DNA from: Streptomyces gilvus
GTDB taxonomy: Bacteria > Actinomycetota > Actinomycetes > Streptomycetales > Streptomycetaceae
DNA length: 64,000 nt
Assembly (NCBI RefSeq): GCF_022513565.1
Contig: NZ_JAKWBE010000009.1
Location: 62,001-126,000 of the forward strand
Direction: 5' to 3'
The stretch's first letter is position 1, and every line of letters starts with the position of its first letter. The notes under the pieces are model-generated. The model was not told the origin of the DNA, ran no database searches, and saw only the letters and a list, made by a program, of their open reading frames with translations. The translations under genes and the position numbers were made by a program. Positions 1-8,555 of this stretch are shown here, piece after piece.

Positions 1-597
1 CCTGGTGCCGGGCTTGCGGTAGAGGGTGAGGCGCAGCCGGTAGGAGACAAGGCGCAGGCCGGTGGTGGCGTCGTCGACGGCGAAGGTGTCGGTCCAGATG
101 CTGCTCTTGCCGTCGCTCTGCCCGTCGACCGAGGTCCGCTTGATGTCCTGGTCGCCCGCGGCCCAGCGGCCCATCACGTACCACGGCGTCTCGGTGCCGT
201 CGGAGTACCTGCCGTGCAACTCGACCTGGAGCCAGGTGCCCGCCGGGGTGTGCGCGTTCCAGGAGGCGACCGCCTCGGTGGAGGGGACGCGGAGCGTGTG
301 GACGGGGGACGTCCAGGTCGCGTACTCCCAGCTCGCCGTCGTACCGGTGTGCGGGTCCGTGTAGTCGGTGGTGCCGGCCGGGTCGGCGATCACGACGCCG
401 GGGCGGGTGCCGGCGACGGCGCGGGTGCCCCGGGCGGCGCCGGTGCGCCAGTCGGGGTACGAGGTCCAGGCGTGGTAGTCGACGGGGCGGGCCGGGTCGG
501 CATGGGCGACGCCGACGGAGAGCGAGGGGCCCACCACCGCGGCGGCGACCGTGGCGGCCAGGAGTGTTCTGCGGGACGGCTGTTCGGCTCTGCTCAT
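1..597 (-). CDS. Tat-exported C39-family peptidase-like protein (3' end outside window)
   Basis: The frame is open from the ATG at 597 down to base 1 (199 codons), so the C-terminus lies outside the window. The first 33 residues form a Tat signal peptide: SRRTLLAA, then an Ala/Val-rich stretch, then an AHA cleavage site. The following part (VDYHAWTSYPDWRTG; SWEYATWTSPVHTL; WNAHTPAGTWLQVEL) matches from memory the N-terminal beta-rich region of Streptomyces secreted proteins annotated as peptidase C39 family. The catalytic Cys/His domain would be in the missing part, so the peptidase function is inferred. It is divergent from the kinase-like gene at 808. Confidence 0.65.
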   Translation of the reverse strand, partial: MSRAEQPSRRTLLAATVAAAVVGPSLSVGVAHADPARPVDYHAWTSYPDWRTGAARGTRAVAGTRPGVVIADPAGTTDYTDPHTGTTASWEYATWTSPVHTLRVPSTEAVASWNAHTPAGTWLQVELHGRYSDGTETPWYVMGRWAAGDQDIKRTSVDGQSDGKSSIWTDTFAVDDATTGLRLVSYRLRLTLYRKPGTR

Positions 598-807
598 GGG
601 TGGGACGACCCCCAGGTGTCCGAGTCGGGACGGGTCCGTTGCGCGGTCGTGCGGCGTTGGCCTGTGGTGCGCCGCCGTGGGCCCACTATGGCCGTGGAGG
701 TGGTCCACGGCCAGCACTTCGCCGCGCGGCGCGCCCACCAATATTGGCGTGGACCACTGGCATGACCTGCGACGCTCTGCGCCGCGATCCCGCCTCCCGA
801 CTAGACT
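598..807. promoter_or_regulatory. Divergent promoter region with palindromes
   Basis: This 210-bp region separates two divergent genes. It holds the 10-bp palindrome CCAATATTGG (738-747) and a 9-bp inverted repeat, TGGTCCACG at 701-709 against CGTGGACCA at 748-756. A -10-like TAGACT lies at 802-807, directly before the GTG at 808. No regulator can be assigned from the sequence alone. Confidence 0.35.
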
Positions 808-1470
808 GTGGCCGAAACACGCCCACCTCCGTGCAGCCAAGGAACGGCCATCCACTCCCTCGCCTCCCGGCTCCGCCGCCTCCCCCCGTCCTGCGGTCCG
901 GTCCGCCTGGTCGGGGTCGACGGGCACGCGGGTTCCGGGAAGTCCACCTTCGCCGGGGAGTTGGCCCGGGCCCTCGGCGACGCACCGGTGCTGCACCTCG
1001 ACGACATCGCCAGCCACGACGAGTTGTTCGCCTGGACCGGGCGGCTGCTGACCCAGGTGATCGAACCGCTCCGCCGCGGCGAGACCGCCCACTACACCCC
1101 CTACGACTGGCGCGCCCGCCGCTTCGGCCCGCCGCGCCCGCTCCCGGCCGCCCCCGTGGTGCTGGTCGAGGGCGTCGGCGCCGGCCGTCGCGCGCTCCGC
1201 CCCCATCTCGCACACCTGCTGTGGATGGAGCTGCCGCACGAGGAGGCGTGGACGCGGGGACGACAGCGGGACGGCGCGGAACAGCGGGAGTTCTGGGCCG
1301 GATGGGTCCGAGCGGAACGACAGCACTTCGCCGAGGATCCCTCCCGGCCCTTCGCCCACTCCCTGGTACAGCAGTGTGAGAAGGGATATGAGGTACTGCC
1401 GGGGCCAGGAGGGAGACTTGGACCGGACCAGCCGCTCACCCAGAGTGACGGACCATCCGCAATGTGCTGA
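808..1470 (+). CDS. Uridine kinase-like P-loop protein
   Basis: A 220-aa P-loop NTPase. The Walker A motif GHAGSGKS is at residues 39-46. An LHLDDIASHD segment follows, and an internal VVLVEGVGAGRR strand resembles the uridine kinase/phosphoribulokinase fold. The substrate is not proven: Streptomyces homologues are labelled uridine kinase on fold alone. The start is uncertain. GTG 808 is the first in-frame start codon and has no ribosome binding site, while AAGGAA at 839-844 sits about 5 nt before an in-frame ATC at 850, where homology seems to begin. It is followed by a strong terminator at 1585-1622. Confidence 0.65.
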   Translation: MAETRPPPCSQGTAIHSLASRLRRLPPSCGPVRLVGVDGHAGSGKSTFAGELARALGDAPVLHLDDIASHDELFAWTGRLLTQVIEPLRRGETAHYTPYDWRARRFGPPRPLPAAPVVLVEGVGAGRRALRPHLAHLLWMELPHEEAWTRGRQRDGAEQREFWAGWVRAERQHFAEDPSRPFAHSLVQQCEKGYEVLPGPGGRLGPDQPLTQSDGPSAMC

Positions 1471-1898
1471 ACTTGTGAAGACGGCCGCCGGGGAACTTCC
1501 CGGAGTGCCCCAACTCGGCTTGACCGAGGGGCCGTACAGGTCTTACGTTCTCAATGAGCGGCCATACCGAGCCGCCCACTGTCGCGAAGCCCCCGGTTGT
1601 TCCCCCGTGATCGGGGGCTTCGTTCTGCCCTGCCCCACCTTTCCGGACGCTCTGTGGTGCGTTTCGCTCACCCTCGGTCACCGTCCGCTCTCCGGCTCAT
1701 CCGCTCCCACCTCGTCAAACGTCCTGTGCGGCACCCTTCGGCGGGCGACACCACCGCAGGTACCATGCCCTCGGTGCGACCTACGAGCGGCTGTGCGCGC
1801 ACCGCAACTCCGGTCAGCGGTACGGCGGTTCGATCAAGGCGGCCGACGGGTGACCACCCGGCGGCCAACCGACGGGGGCACGGTTTGTGGGGGACGTG
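1471..1898. other. 428-bp gene-free interval
   Basis: No convincing gene is seen here. The interval holds the rho-independent-type hairpin at 1585-1622 that ends the kinase transcript. Beyond it lies about 270 bp that must hold the promoter of the AAA ATPase. A TACCAT hexamer around 1760-1766 could be a -10 element, but no matching -35 element is clear. The open frames crossing the interval have no ribosome binding site or recognisable protein content. Confidence 0.4.
1585..1622 (+). terminator. Terminator hairpin after the uridine-kinase-like gene
   Basis: A perfect 11-bp stem: CGAAGCCCCCG at 1585-1595 pairs with CGGGGGCTTCG at 1612-1622 across a 16-nt loop. A short T-containing tail (TTCTG) follows. 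It lies about 115 bp after the stop codon at 1470, between two plus-strand genes. Confidence 0.8.
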
Positions 1899-3758
1899 AT
1901 GGACTTCGGCACGCAGGGCCCCGAGGCCCCGGCCGACCTCGCCTGGCTGCGAGGCGTGGACGCCTACACCATGGGCGCGTATCCGCAGGCGGAGGAGGAG
2001 TTCCGGACCGCGGTGCGGATGGATCCCGGGATGGCCGACGGCTGGCTCGGACTGCACGCGCTGCGCGTGGACACGACGACGGCGCTGCTCAGGATGTTCC
2101 GGCACCGGGACCGCTTCGGCGAGCAGCGTGCCCGGCACCGCCGCTCCCTCAACTCCTGGTACTGGCTGGGCTGGTGGGTGCAGCCGGTCCTGGAGAGCCC
2201 GCGCGACCTGCTGCTCGCGCACGCCTCGCACTGGCTGGACGGCCGTCATGTCCCCGAGCTGGACCGGGCGCTGGCCGGTCTGCCGCCCATCGACACCGAC
2301 CACCAGGTCCGCTTCCTGCACGCCTGCCGCGCCTACCTGGTCAAGGACTGGGAGCAGCTCGTCCGGCACACCGACCCGCTGATCGACGACCCGCTGCTCG
2401 GGATCGAGGCGGGCCTGTTCGGCGGGATGGCCCGGGTCCGGCTGGAGATGTACGGCCAGGCCGAGCCGCTGCTCGCGGCGGCGCTGATGCGCTGCCGCAG
2501 CGAGCAGCCGCAGCGCAAGGAGCTGCGGTACTGGCTGGCGCGGGCCCATGAGGGAACAGGCCGTTCGGCCGCCGCGCTGCCCCTGTACCGGGCCGTGCAC
2601 CGGGTCGACCCCGCCTTCATGGACACCTCGGCCCGGCTCGCGGCGATCGCCGAGAGCGACGGGTACGACGACTCCGCCGACCTCGCCGCGATCACGCTCT
2701 CCGGCGCGCAGGACATGCTGGAGGGCCCCGACGCCCTCGACCCGCTGTTCGGCACCGAGGTACGGGACCTGCGGCTGCCCGAACCCGACCTCCCGCCCGT
2801 CGGCCCGGTGCCGTCGGTGATCGATCCGGCGGTACGCGAGAAGAGCGTGGTCGGCTCGCCGCTGCCGACCGGGCCGACCGATCCCGAGCTGCTCGAGGAG
2901 GCGCTCGCCGAGCTGGAGCGCATGGTCGGCCTGGAGCCCGTGAAACGCCAGGTCAAGGCGCTGTCCGCGCAGTTGAACATGGCGCGGCTGCGGGCCGGGC
3001 AGGGGCTGCCGGTCCAGCCGCCCAAACGGCACTTCGTCTTCTCCGGCCCCTCCGGCACCGGCAAGACCACCGTCGCCCGCATCCTGGGGCGCGTCTTCTA
3101 CGCCCTCGGCCTGCTCGGCGGCGACCACCTCGTCGAGGCCCAACGGGCCGACCTGGTGGGCGAGTACCTGGGTCAGACGGCCGTGAAGGCCAACGAGCTG
3201 ATCGACTCCGCGATCGGCGGGGTGCTCTTCGTGGACGAGGCCTACTCGCTCTCCAACTCCGGTTACGGCAAGGGGGACGCGTACGGCGACGAGGCACTGC
3301 AGGTGCTGCTGAAGCGGGCCGAGGACAACCGGGACCACCTGGTCGTGATCCTGGCCGGCTACCCCGAGGGCATGGACCGGCTGCTCGCCGCCAACCCCGG
3401 TCTGTCCTCCCGTTTCACGACCCGCGTCGACTTCCCGTCCTACCGGCCCCTCGAACTCACCTCGATCGGCGAGGTGCTGGCCGCGGAGAACGGCGACGTG
3501 TGGGACGAGGAGGCCCTGGACGAGCTGCGCTCGATCGCCGGGCACGTGGTGGACCAGGGCTGGATCGACGAACTGGGCAACGGACGCTTCCTGCGCACCC
3601 TGTACGAGAAGAGCTGCGCCTACCGGGATCTGCGACTGTCGACGTACCCGGGGATGCTGTCGCGGGACGACTTGTCGACGTTGCGGCTGCCCGACTTGAT
3701 GCAGGCGTACGGGGAGGTGCTGTCGGGGCGGGGGCCGCAGGATCCCGGTGCCATGTGA
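1899..3758 (+). CDS. TPR/CbxX-CfxQ-type AAA+ ATPase (EccA/SpoVK-like)
   Basis: A 619-aa two-part protein. Residues 1 to about 300 are a TPR-like helical region (repeated Ala/Leu helices such as AYTMGAYPQAEEEFRTAV). The C-terminal AAA+ domain has Walker A GPSGTGKT at about 382-389 and Walker B GVLFVDEA at about 441-448, followed by ILAGYPEGMDRLL and SSRF, which are typical of the CbxX/CfxQ group. That group includes EccA of type VII secretion, SpoVK and rubisco activase CbxX. No ESX genes are nearby, so its partner is unknown. ATG 1899 follows GGGGGA closely; in-frame GTGs at 1887 and 1896 are alternatives. It is convergent with the next gene, 23 bp away. Confidence 0.85.
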   Translation: MDFGTQGPEAPADLAWLRGVDAYTMGAYPQAEEEFRTAVRMDPGMADGWLGLHALRVDTTTALLRMFRHRDRFGEQRARHRRSLNSWYWLGWWVQPVLESPRDLLLAHASHWLDGRHVPELDRALAGLPPIDTDHQVRFLHACRAYLVKDWEQLVRHTDPLIDDPLLGIEAGLFGGMARVRLEMYGQAEPLLAAALMRCRSEQPQRKELRYWLARAHEGTGRSAAALPLYRAVHRVDPAFMDTSARLAAIAESDGYDDSADLAAITLSGAQDMLEGPDALDPLFGTEVRDLRLPEPDLPPVGPVPSVIDPAVREKSVVGSPLPTGPTDPELLEEALAELERMVGLEPVKRQVKALSAQLNMARLRAGQGLPVQPPKRHFVFSGPSGTGKTTVARILGRVFYALGLLGGDHLVEAQRADLVGEYLGQTAVKANELIDSAIGGVLFVDEAYSLSNSGYGKGDAYGDEALQVLLKRAEDNRDHLVVILAGYPEGMDRLLAANPGLSSRFTTRVDFPSYRPLELTSIGEVLAAENGDVWDEEALDELRSIAGHVVDQGWIDELGNGRFLRTLYEKSCAYRDLRLSTYPGMLSRDDLSTLRLPDLMQAYGEVLSGRGPQDPGAM

Positions 3759-3781
3759 CATACCACTGGCCCCCGCACCGA

Positions 3782-4867
3782 TCAGGTCGCCAGCGCCTCC
3801 TCCGGCTCCCCGCTCCCCCGCGGCTCCGTCACCCGGACCTCCGGCACGTCCCGGTGCGCCGGATCCGTGACCTCGCCCACCAGCAGCTCCAGTACGTCCT
3901 CCAGGGCGACCAGGCCCAGCACCTTGCCCGAGCCGTCCGCCACCTGGGCGAGGTGGGTCGCCGCCCGCCGCATGACCGTGAGGGCGTCGTCCAGCGGCAG
4001 GTCGGCGCGGAGGGTCGTCATCGGACGCCACAGCTGCTGCGGCACCGCCCGTTCGGAGTCCTCCAGGTCGAGTACGTCCTTCACGTGCAGGTAGCCCATG
4101 AAGGCGCCGTTGTCCGCGGCGACCGGGAAGCGGGAGTAGCCGGTGCGGGCGGTGAGCCGGACGATCTCGCCGGGGGTGACCGAGGGGCTGACCGTGATCA
4201 GCGACTCGCGCCCCAGCAGCACGTCCGTCACCGGCCGGGAGCCCAGCTCCAGGGCGTCCTCGAGGCGTTCCTGCTCCTCGGGGTCCAGCAGGCCCGCCTG
4301 ACCGGAGTCCTCCACCAGGCGGTTGAGCTGCTCGCTGGTGAAGACCGCCTCGACCTCGTCCTTCGGTTCGACCCGGAAGAGCCGCAGGATGCCCTGCGCG
4401 CAGGCGCCGAGGGCCACGGTGATCGGCTTGCAGATCCGGGCGAAGTAGACCAGCCCGGGGCTGAGCCACAGGGCGGCCTTCTCGGGCGCTGCCATCGCCA
4501 GGTTCTTCGGGACCATCTCGCCGATGACGAGGTGGAAGAAGACGACCGCGGCCAGCGCGATGACGTAACCCAGCGGGTGGATCATGCCGTCGGGCAGGTG
4601 GATCCACTCGAAGACCGGTTCCAGCAGATGCGCGACCGTCGGTTCGGCCACCGCGCCCAGGGTCAGCGAGCAGACGGTGATGCCGAACTGGGCCGCCGCC
4701 ATCATCTGGGGCAGGCGTTCGAGGCCGTACAGCACCTGGCGGGCGCGTGCCGTGCCGAGGGGTTCGATCTGGCTGCGGCGGACGGAGACCAGGGCGAACT
4801 CGGCGCCGACGAAGAAGCCGTTGGCGAGCACCAGCAGGGCGGCGAACAGGAGTTGCAGCACGCTCAT
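3782..4867 (-). CDS. CNNM/CBS-domain membrane protein (hemolysin C/CorC family)
   Basis: A 361-aa membrane protein. It has an N-terminal CNNM (DUF21) transmembrane region (LLFAALLVLANGFFVGAEFAL, GYVIALAAVVFFHLVIGEMVPK) and then a CBS pair (TGYSRFPVAADNGAFMGYLHVKD; GKVLGLVALEDVLELLVGEV). Unlike its upstream neighbour it ends soon after the CBS pair and lacks the CorC_HlyC C-terminal domain. The family is linked to Mg2+/Co2+ homeostasis; a true haemolysin role is not implied. Its ATG overlaps the stop of the next gene by 4 bp (ATGA), so the two are translationally coupled and may form a heteromer. Confidence 0.85.
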   Translation of the reverse strand: MSVLQLLFAALLVLANGFFVGAEFALVSVRRSQIEPLGTARARQVLYGLERLPQMMAAAQFGITVCSLTLGAVAEPTVAHLLEPVFEWIHLPDGMIHPLGYVIALAAVVFFHLVIGEMVPKNLAMAAPEKAALWLSPGLVYFARICKPITVALGACAQGILRLFRVEPKDEVEAVFTSEQLNRLVEDSGQAGLLDPEEQERLEDALELGSRPVTDVLLGRESLITVSPSVTPGEIVRLTARTGYSRFPVAADNGAFMGYLHVKDVLDLEDSERAVPQQLWRPMTTLRADLPLDDALTVMRRAATHLAQVADGSGKVLGLVALEDVLELLVGEVTDPAHRDVPEVRVTEPRGSGEPEEALAT

Positions 4868-6189
4868 CGGGCGACCTCCACGACCGGCCCGGTCCTGACC
4901 AGCCGGACGCGCTCGGCCCGGTAGTGGCCCACCCGGCGCACGGTCAGCCGCCAGCCGGGCAGTTCGGCCTTGTCACCGGCGGCCGGGATACGGCCGAGCA
5001 GATCGGCGACGAGGCCGGCGACCGTCTCGTAGGGTCCCTCGGGCACGTCGAGGCCTATGCGCTGCAGGATGTCGACCCGGCAGCTGCCGTCGGCGTCCCA
5101 GGCGGGCCTGCCGTCCTCCGGCGGGGCGGCGGCGAGCTCGGGCACGTCCTGCCCGTCGTGCTCGTCGCGGACCTCGCCGACGATCTCCTCGACGATGTCC
5201 TCCAGCGTCACCACCCCGGCCGTGCCGCCGTACTCGTCGACGACGACCGCGATGGGCTGCTCGCTGCGCAGCTGCGCCAGCAGGGGCTGGACCGGCAGGG
5301 TCTCGGGGACCAGCAGGGCCGGGCGGGCGATACGGACTACGGGGGTGCGCAGCCGGTCGTGCACGGGGACGGCCAGCGCGTCCTTGAGGTGGACCATGCC
5401 CACGACCTCGTCGATCTTCTCCTTGTAGACCGGGAAGCGGGACAGGCCGGTGGCGCGGGTCAGGTTGACCACGTCCTCGGCGGTGGCCGAGGACTGCAGC
5501 GCGCTCACCTTCACCCGTGGGGTCATCACGTGCTGCGCGGTCAGCTCGGCGAGCGACAGGGTCCGCACGAAGAGGTCCGCGGTGTCCTGTTCCAGGGCGC
5601 CGGCCTGCGCGGAGTGCCGGGCGAGGGAGACCAGTTCGCCGGGTGTGCGGGCGGAGGCCAGCTCCTCGGCGGGCTCGACGCCCAGGGCGCGGACGAGGCG
5701 GTTGGCGACGGTGTTCAGCGCCGCGATGACCGGGCGGAACAGACGTGCGAAGACGTGCTGCGGGCCGGCCACGAAGCGGGCGACCTGCATGGGCTTGGAG
5801 ACCGCCCAGTTCTTGGGCACGAGCTCGCCGATCACCATCTGCACGGCGGAGGCCAGCAGCATGCCGACGACCACCGCGATGCCGGAGACGGCCCCTTCGG
5901 GGATGCCGACGGCCGTGAAGGGGCCGCGCAGCAGAGCGGCGAGGGCCGGTTCGGCGAGCATGCCGACGACCAGGGAGGTGATGGTGATGCCGAGCTGGGT
6001 GCCGGAGAGCTGGAAGGACAGCTCCTTCAGCGACTCGGCGACCCTGCGGGCGCGTTTGTCGCCCTCGGCGGCGGCCTTCTCGGCGTCCGTCGCCTCGACC
6101 GTGACCAGCCCGAACTCGGCGGCCACGAAGAAGCCGTTGGCCAGAATCAGCAGGACGGCCGCTCCGAGGAGCAGCAGGGGGGTGGTCAT
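4864..6189 (-). CDS. CNNM/CBS/CorC-domain membrane protein (hemolysin family)
   Basis: A 441-aa paralogue of the downstream gene. It starts with LILANGFFVAAEFGLVTVEATDA, then a multi-helix CNNM domain with GMLLASAVQMVIGELVPKNWAV. A CBS pair follows (LSRFPVYKEKIDEVVGMVHLKD; IAVVVDEYGGTAGVVTLEDIVEEIVGE), then a CorC_HlyC C-terminal domain (YETVAGLVADLLGRIP; GWRLTVRRV). It is the first gene of a two-gene operon with 3782-4867 (4-bp overlap). A likely role is divalent cation transport or sensing, inferred from the family. The hairpin at 6313-6340 insulates it from the gene upstream. Confidence 0.87.
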   Translation of the reverse strand: MTTPLLLLGAAVLLILANGFFVAAEFGLVTVEATDAEKAAAEGDKRARRVAESLKELSFQLSGTQLGITITSLVVGMLAEPALAALLRGPFTAVGIPEGAVSGIAVVVGMLLASAVQMVIGELVPKNWAVSKPMQVARFVAGPQHVFARLFRPVIAALNTVANRLVRALGVEPAEELASARTPGELVSLARHSAQAGALEQDTADLFVRTLSLAELTAQHVMTPRVKVSALQSSATAEDVVNLTRATGLSRFPVYKEKIDEVVGMVHLKDALAVPVHDRLRTPVVRIARPALLVPETLPVQPLLAQLRSEQPIAVVVDEYGGTAGVVTLEDIVEEIVGEVRDEHDGQDVPELAAAPPEDGRPAWDADGSCRVDILQRIGLDVPEGPYETVAGLVADLLGRIPAAGDKAELPGWRLTVRRVGHYRAERVRLVRTGPVVEVAR

Positions 6190-6312
6190 GATGCCGCCGC
6201 CTCGGTATGTCGGGAGGGGGCGGCGCAGGTACTACAGGACGATCCGTCCATCGCTGGAGGGAGTCACTCCTCGGGTAGCAGGGGGCCGCTGAGGGCCATG
6301 GGGCATGTCGGC

Positions 6313-6340
6313 GGCGGAGGCGCCGGAATACGCCTCCGCC
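6313..6340 (-). terminator. Terminator of the rib-his operon
   Basis: A perfect 10-bp stem: GGCGGAGGCG at 6313-6322 and CGCCTCCGCC at 6331-6340, with an 8-nt loop. It lies 25 bp beyond the stop codon of the PH-domain gene on the minus strand, where the long ribE-to-PH transcript would end. Confidence 0.75.
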
Positions 6341-6365
6341 AACAGATTAATCAAGACAGGGCTCT

Positions 6366-6809
6366 CTACGGCAGATCCCTAGTCGAGCGGGCCTCGGCGA
6401 GCGCGCGCAGCGCACGCGCGTCGGCGATGGCACGTTCCTTGGCGATACCGGGCTGGATGCCGAGCGCGGGCAGGCTGGTGCCGTCGCTGAGGTTGAGGAA
6501 GACCCAGGGATCGCCGGGACGCAGGTTCACATGGAGGATCTCGGTCCACTCCAGGTGCCGCCTGCTGACGATGTTGACGACGGTGACACCGGACTCCTCG
6601 GCGACGACCTTCACCCGGGCGAGCGTCGCCAGGACTCCGAAGAGGAGCGCGCCGGTGAGGATGAAGCTGAGCCGTTCACCGGGGCCGAGCTGCTCCAGGA
6701 GCAGGGCGACGGTCGTGATCACCACGAAGATGGCGACGCCGCCGGTGAGCAGGACGGCCCGGGTGCGGCCCGGCCGGAAGGTGACGGGGAGAGCGGGCAG
6801 ATCAGACAT
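6366..6809 (-). CDS. PH-domain membrane protein of unknown function
   Basis: A 147-aa protein with two transmembrane helices near the N-terminus (VLLTGGVAIFVVITTVALLL and LSFILTGALLFGVLATLA). A small beta-rich domain follows (VKVVAEESGVTVVNIVSRRHLEWTEI; WVFLNLSDGTSLPALGIQPG), typical of bacterial PH-like (bPH) membrane proteins. It lies 24 bp downstream of hisG and is the last gene of the rib-his operon. No metabolic link to either pathway is evident from its sequence. Confidence 0.7.
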   Translation of the reverse strand: MSDLPALPVTFRPGRTRAVLLTGGVAIFVVITTVALLLEQLGPGERLSFILTGALLFGVLATLARVKVVAEESGVTVVNIVSRRHLEWTEILHVNLRPGDPWVFLNLSDGTSLPALGIQPGIAKERAIADARALRALAEARSTRDLP

Positions 6810-6833
6810 CTCGCACGGTCCTCGTACGGTCTC

Positions 6834-7682
6834 TCAGAGACGGCAGGCGTGGATGGCCGTGGTCAGGATGGCCCGGGCGCCGATCTCGTACAGGTCGTCC
6901 ATGATCCGCTGGGCGTCCTTCGTCGGGACCATGGCACGTACGGCGACCCAGCCCTCGTTGTGCAGCGGGGAGATGGTCGGCGACTCCAGACCCGGGGTGA
7001 GGGCGACGGCCTTCTCCAGCTGCTCGACGCGGCAGTCGTAGTCCATCATCACGTACGTCCGGGCCACCAGGACACCTTGGAGCCGGCGCAGGAACTGCTG
7101 CACCTTCGGCTCCTCGCCGTCCGCGCCGGTACGGCGGATGACGACGGCCTCGGACTTCATGATCGGCTCGCCGAAGACCTCCAGGCCCGCGTTGCGCAGG
7201 CTGGTGCCGGTCTCGACGACGTCGGCGATGACCTCGGCGACGCCCAGCTCGATGGCGGTCTCGACGGCGCCGTCGAGGTGGACGACGGAGGCGTCGACGC
7301 CGTGCTCGGCGAGGTGGCCCTCGACGATGCCCTCGTAGGAGGTGGCGACGGTACGGCCCTTGAGGTCCTCGACGCCGCTCGCCGTCCCCGGCTTGGCGGC
7401 GAAGCGGAAGGTGGAGCGGGCGAAGCCGAGCGGCAGGATCTCCTCGGCCTCCGCGCCGGAGTCGACCAGCAGGTCCCGGCCGGTGATGCCGATGTCGAGC
7501 CGGCCGGAGGAGACGTAGATCGCGATGTCGCGGGGCCGGAGGTAGAAGAACTCGACGTCGTTCGACGGGTCGACGGTGCGCAGTTCCTTGGACTCCCGGC
7601 GCTGCCGGTAGCCGGCCTCATGCAGCATCTCCGCCGCAGGGCCTGACAGGGAACCCTTGTTGGGGACGGCGATGCGCAGCAT
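6834..7682 (-). CDS. hisG: ATP phosphoribosyltransferase (long form)
   Basis: A 282-aa enzyme for the first step of histidine synthesis (PRPP + ATP to phosphoribosyl-ATP). The N-terminus MLRIAVPNKGSLSGPA and the PRPP-binding region EVIADVVETGTSLR are characteristic. The C-terminal ACT-like HisG_C domain (ALTPGLESPTISPLHNEGWVAVR) makes it the long, histidine-inhibited form that needs no HisZ. ATG 7682 was chosen over the longer frame from 7733, because the extra 17 residues are not family-like and would overlap hisE. GGAAG lies 8-9 nt upstream. It is co-transcribed with hisE, the second-step enzyme, and lies downstream of the riboflavin genes. Confidence 0.95.
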   Translation of the reverse strand: MLRIAVPNKGSLSGPAAEMLHEAGYRQRRESKELRTVDPSNDVEFFYLRPRDIAIYVSSGRLDIGITGRDLLVDSGAEAEEILPLGFARSTFRFAAKPGTASGVEDLKGRTVATSYEGIVEGHLAEHGVDASVVHLDGAVETAIELGVAEVIADVVETGTSLRNAGLEVFGEPIMKSEAVVIRRTGADGEEPKVQQFLRRLQGVLVARTYVMMDYDCRVEQLEKAVALTPGLESPTISPLHNEGWVAVRAMVPTKDAQRIMDDLYEIGARAILTTAIHACRL

Positions 7683-7729
7683 GAGGTCGGCTTCCTTCGC
7701 GTGGGTTTCGTGTGGGAAAGGGGTGGGGC

Positions 7730-8002
7730 TCACAGGTGGGCGTAGACGTCGTCCAGGGAGATCCCGCGGGCGACCATCATCACCTGGACGTGGTACAGCA
7801 GCTGCGAGATCTCCTCGGCGGCCGCCTCCTTGCCCTCGTACTCGGCGGCCATCCAGACCTCGGCGGCTTCCTCGACGACCTTCTTGCCGATGGCATGGAC
7901 GCCCTTGCCGACCAGTTCTGCGGTGCGGGAAGTGGCGGGATCGCCGTGGGCGGCCTTGTGCTGGAGCTCGGTGAAGAGCTCCTCGAACGTCTTGTTGGAC
8001 AT
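7730..8002 (-). CDS. hisE: Phosphoribosyl-ATP diphosphatase
   Basis: A 90-aa MazG-fold enzyme that hydrolyses phosphoribosyl-ATP to phosphoribosyl-AMP, step two of histidine synthesis. The helical core KKVVEEAAEVWMAAEYEG carries the metal-binding Glu residues, and ISQLLYHVQVMMVARGISLDDVYAHL is a typical HisE ending. The length is normal for stand-alone HisE. It sits 47 bp before hisG and 33 bp after ribH, which suggests one transcript starting at the FMN riboswitch. Confidence 0.95.
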   Translation of the reverse strand: MSNKTFEELFTELQHKAAHGDPATSRTAELVGKGVHAIGKKVVEEAAEVWMAAEYEGKEAAAEEISQLLYHVQVMMVARGISLDDVYAHL

Positions 8003-8035
8003 GGTGAGCGTCAGACTACGCCACGGCCGGTTACC

Positions 8036-8521
8036 TCAGTGCCACGGTTCAGATACTGAGCGGAGGGTGGCCGCGGTCGCCACCGCCGCCGTCACCGCCT
8101 CGTGCCCCTTGTCCTCGTTGGAGCCCGGCAGACCGGCCCGGTCCAGCGCCTGCTCCTCGTTGTCGCACGTCAGCAGACCGAAGCCGACCGGGACGCCGGT
8201 GTCGACGGAGACCTGGGTCAGGCCCTGGGTGACGCCCTGGCACACGTAGTCGAAGTGCGGGGTGCCGCCGCGGATGACGACACCCAGGGCGACGATCGCG
8301 TCGTAGCCGCGGCCGGCGAGGACCTTGGCGACCACCGGGAGCTCCCAGCTGCCGGGAACCCTGAGCAGGGTGGGCTCGTCGATGCCGAGGTCGTGCAGGG
8401 CGCGCAGCGCGCCGTCCACCAGGCCGTCCATCACCTTTTCGTGCCACTGCGCCGCGATGACGGCGACCCGCAGGTCACCCACATTGCGTACGGACAGCTC
8501 CGGTGCGCCCTTGCCGCTCAC
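8036..8521 (-). CDS. ribH: 6,7-dimethyl-8-ribityllumazine synthase
   Basis: A 161-aa enzyme that condenses 3,4-dihydroxy-2-butanone 4-phosphate with the ribityl-aminouracil to make the lumazine. Diagnostic segments are IAAQWHEKVMDGLVDGAL, LRVPGSWELPVVAKVLA and VALGVVIRGGTPHFDYVCQGVTQGL (substrate site and catalytic His). It is the fourth gene of ribE-ribM-ribBA-ribH, 34 bp after ribBA. It probably assembles into an icosahedral or pentameric shell, as is known for the family. Confidence 0.95.
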   Translation of the reverse strand: MSGKGAPELSVRNVGDLRVAVIAAQWHEKVMDGLVDGALRALHDLGIDEPTLLRVPGSWELPVVAKVLAGRGYDAIVALGVVIRGGTPHFDYVCQGVTQGLTQVSVDTGVPVGFGLLTCDNEEQALDRAGLPGSNEDKGHEAVTAAVATAATLRSVSEPWH

Positions 8522-8555
8522 GTTCTCTCGTCTCCTGGATGTGCTGGGGGTGCGG

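Noticed and set aside
743..758. DasR-type (dre) operator, ATTGGCGTGGACCACT
   Set aside because: It matches the remembered 16-bp consensus at only about 12 positions, with changes in the central palindrome, and no amino-sugar gene is near.
1668..4607. 979-codon open frame on the minus strand
   Set aside because: It is antisense to the AAA ATPase and in another frame of the CBS gene; its composition is Arg/Gly/Pro-rich without recognisable domains.
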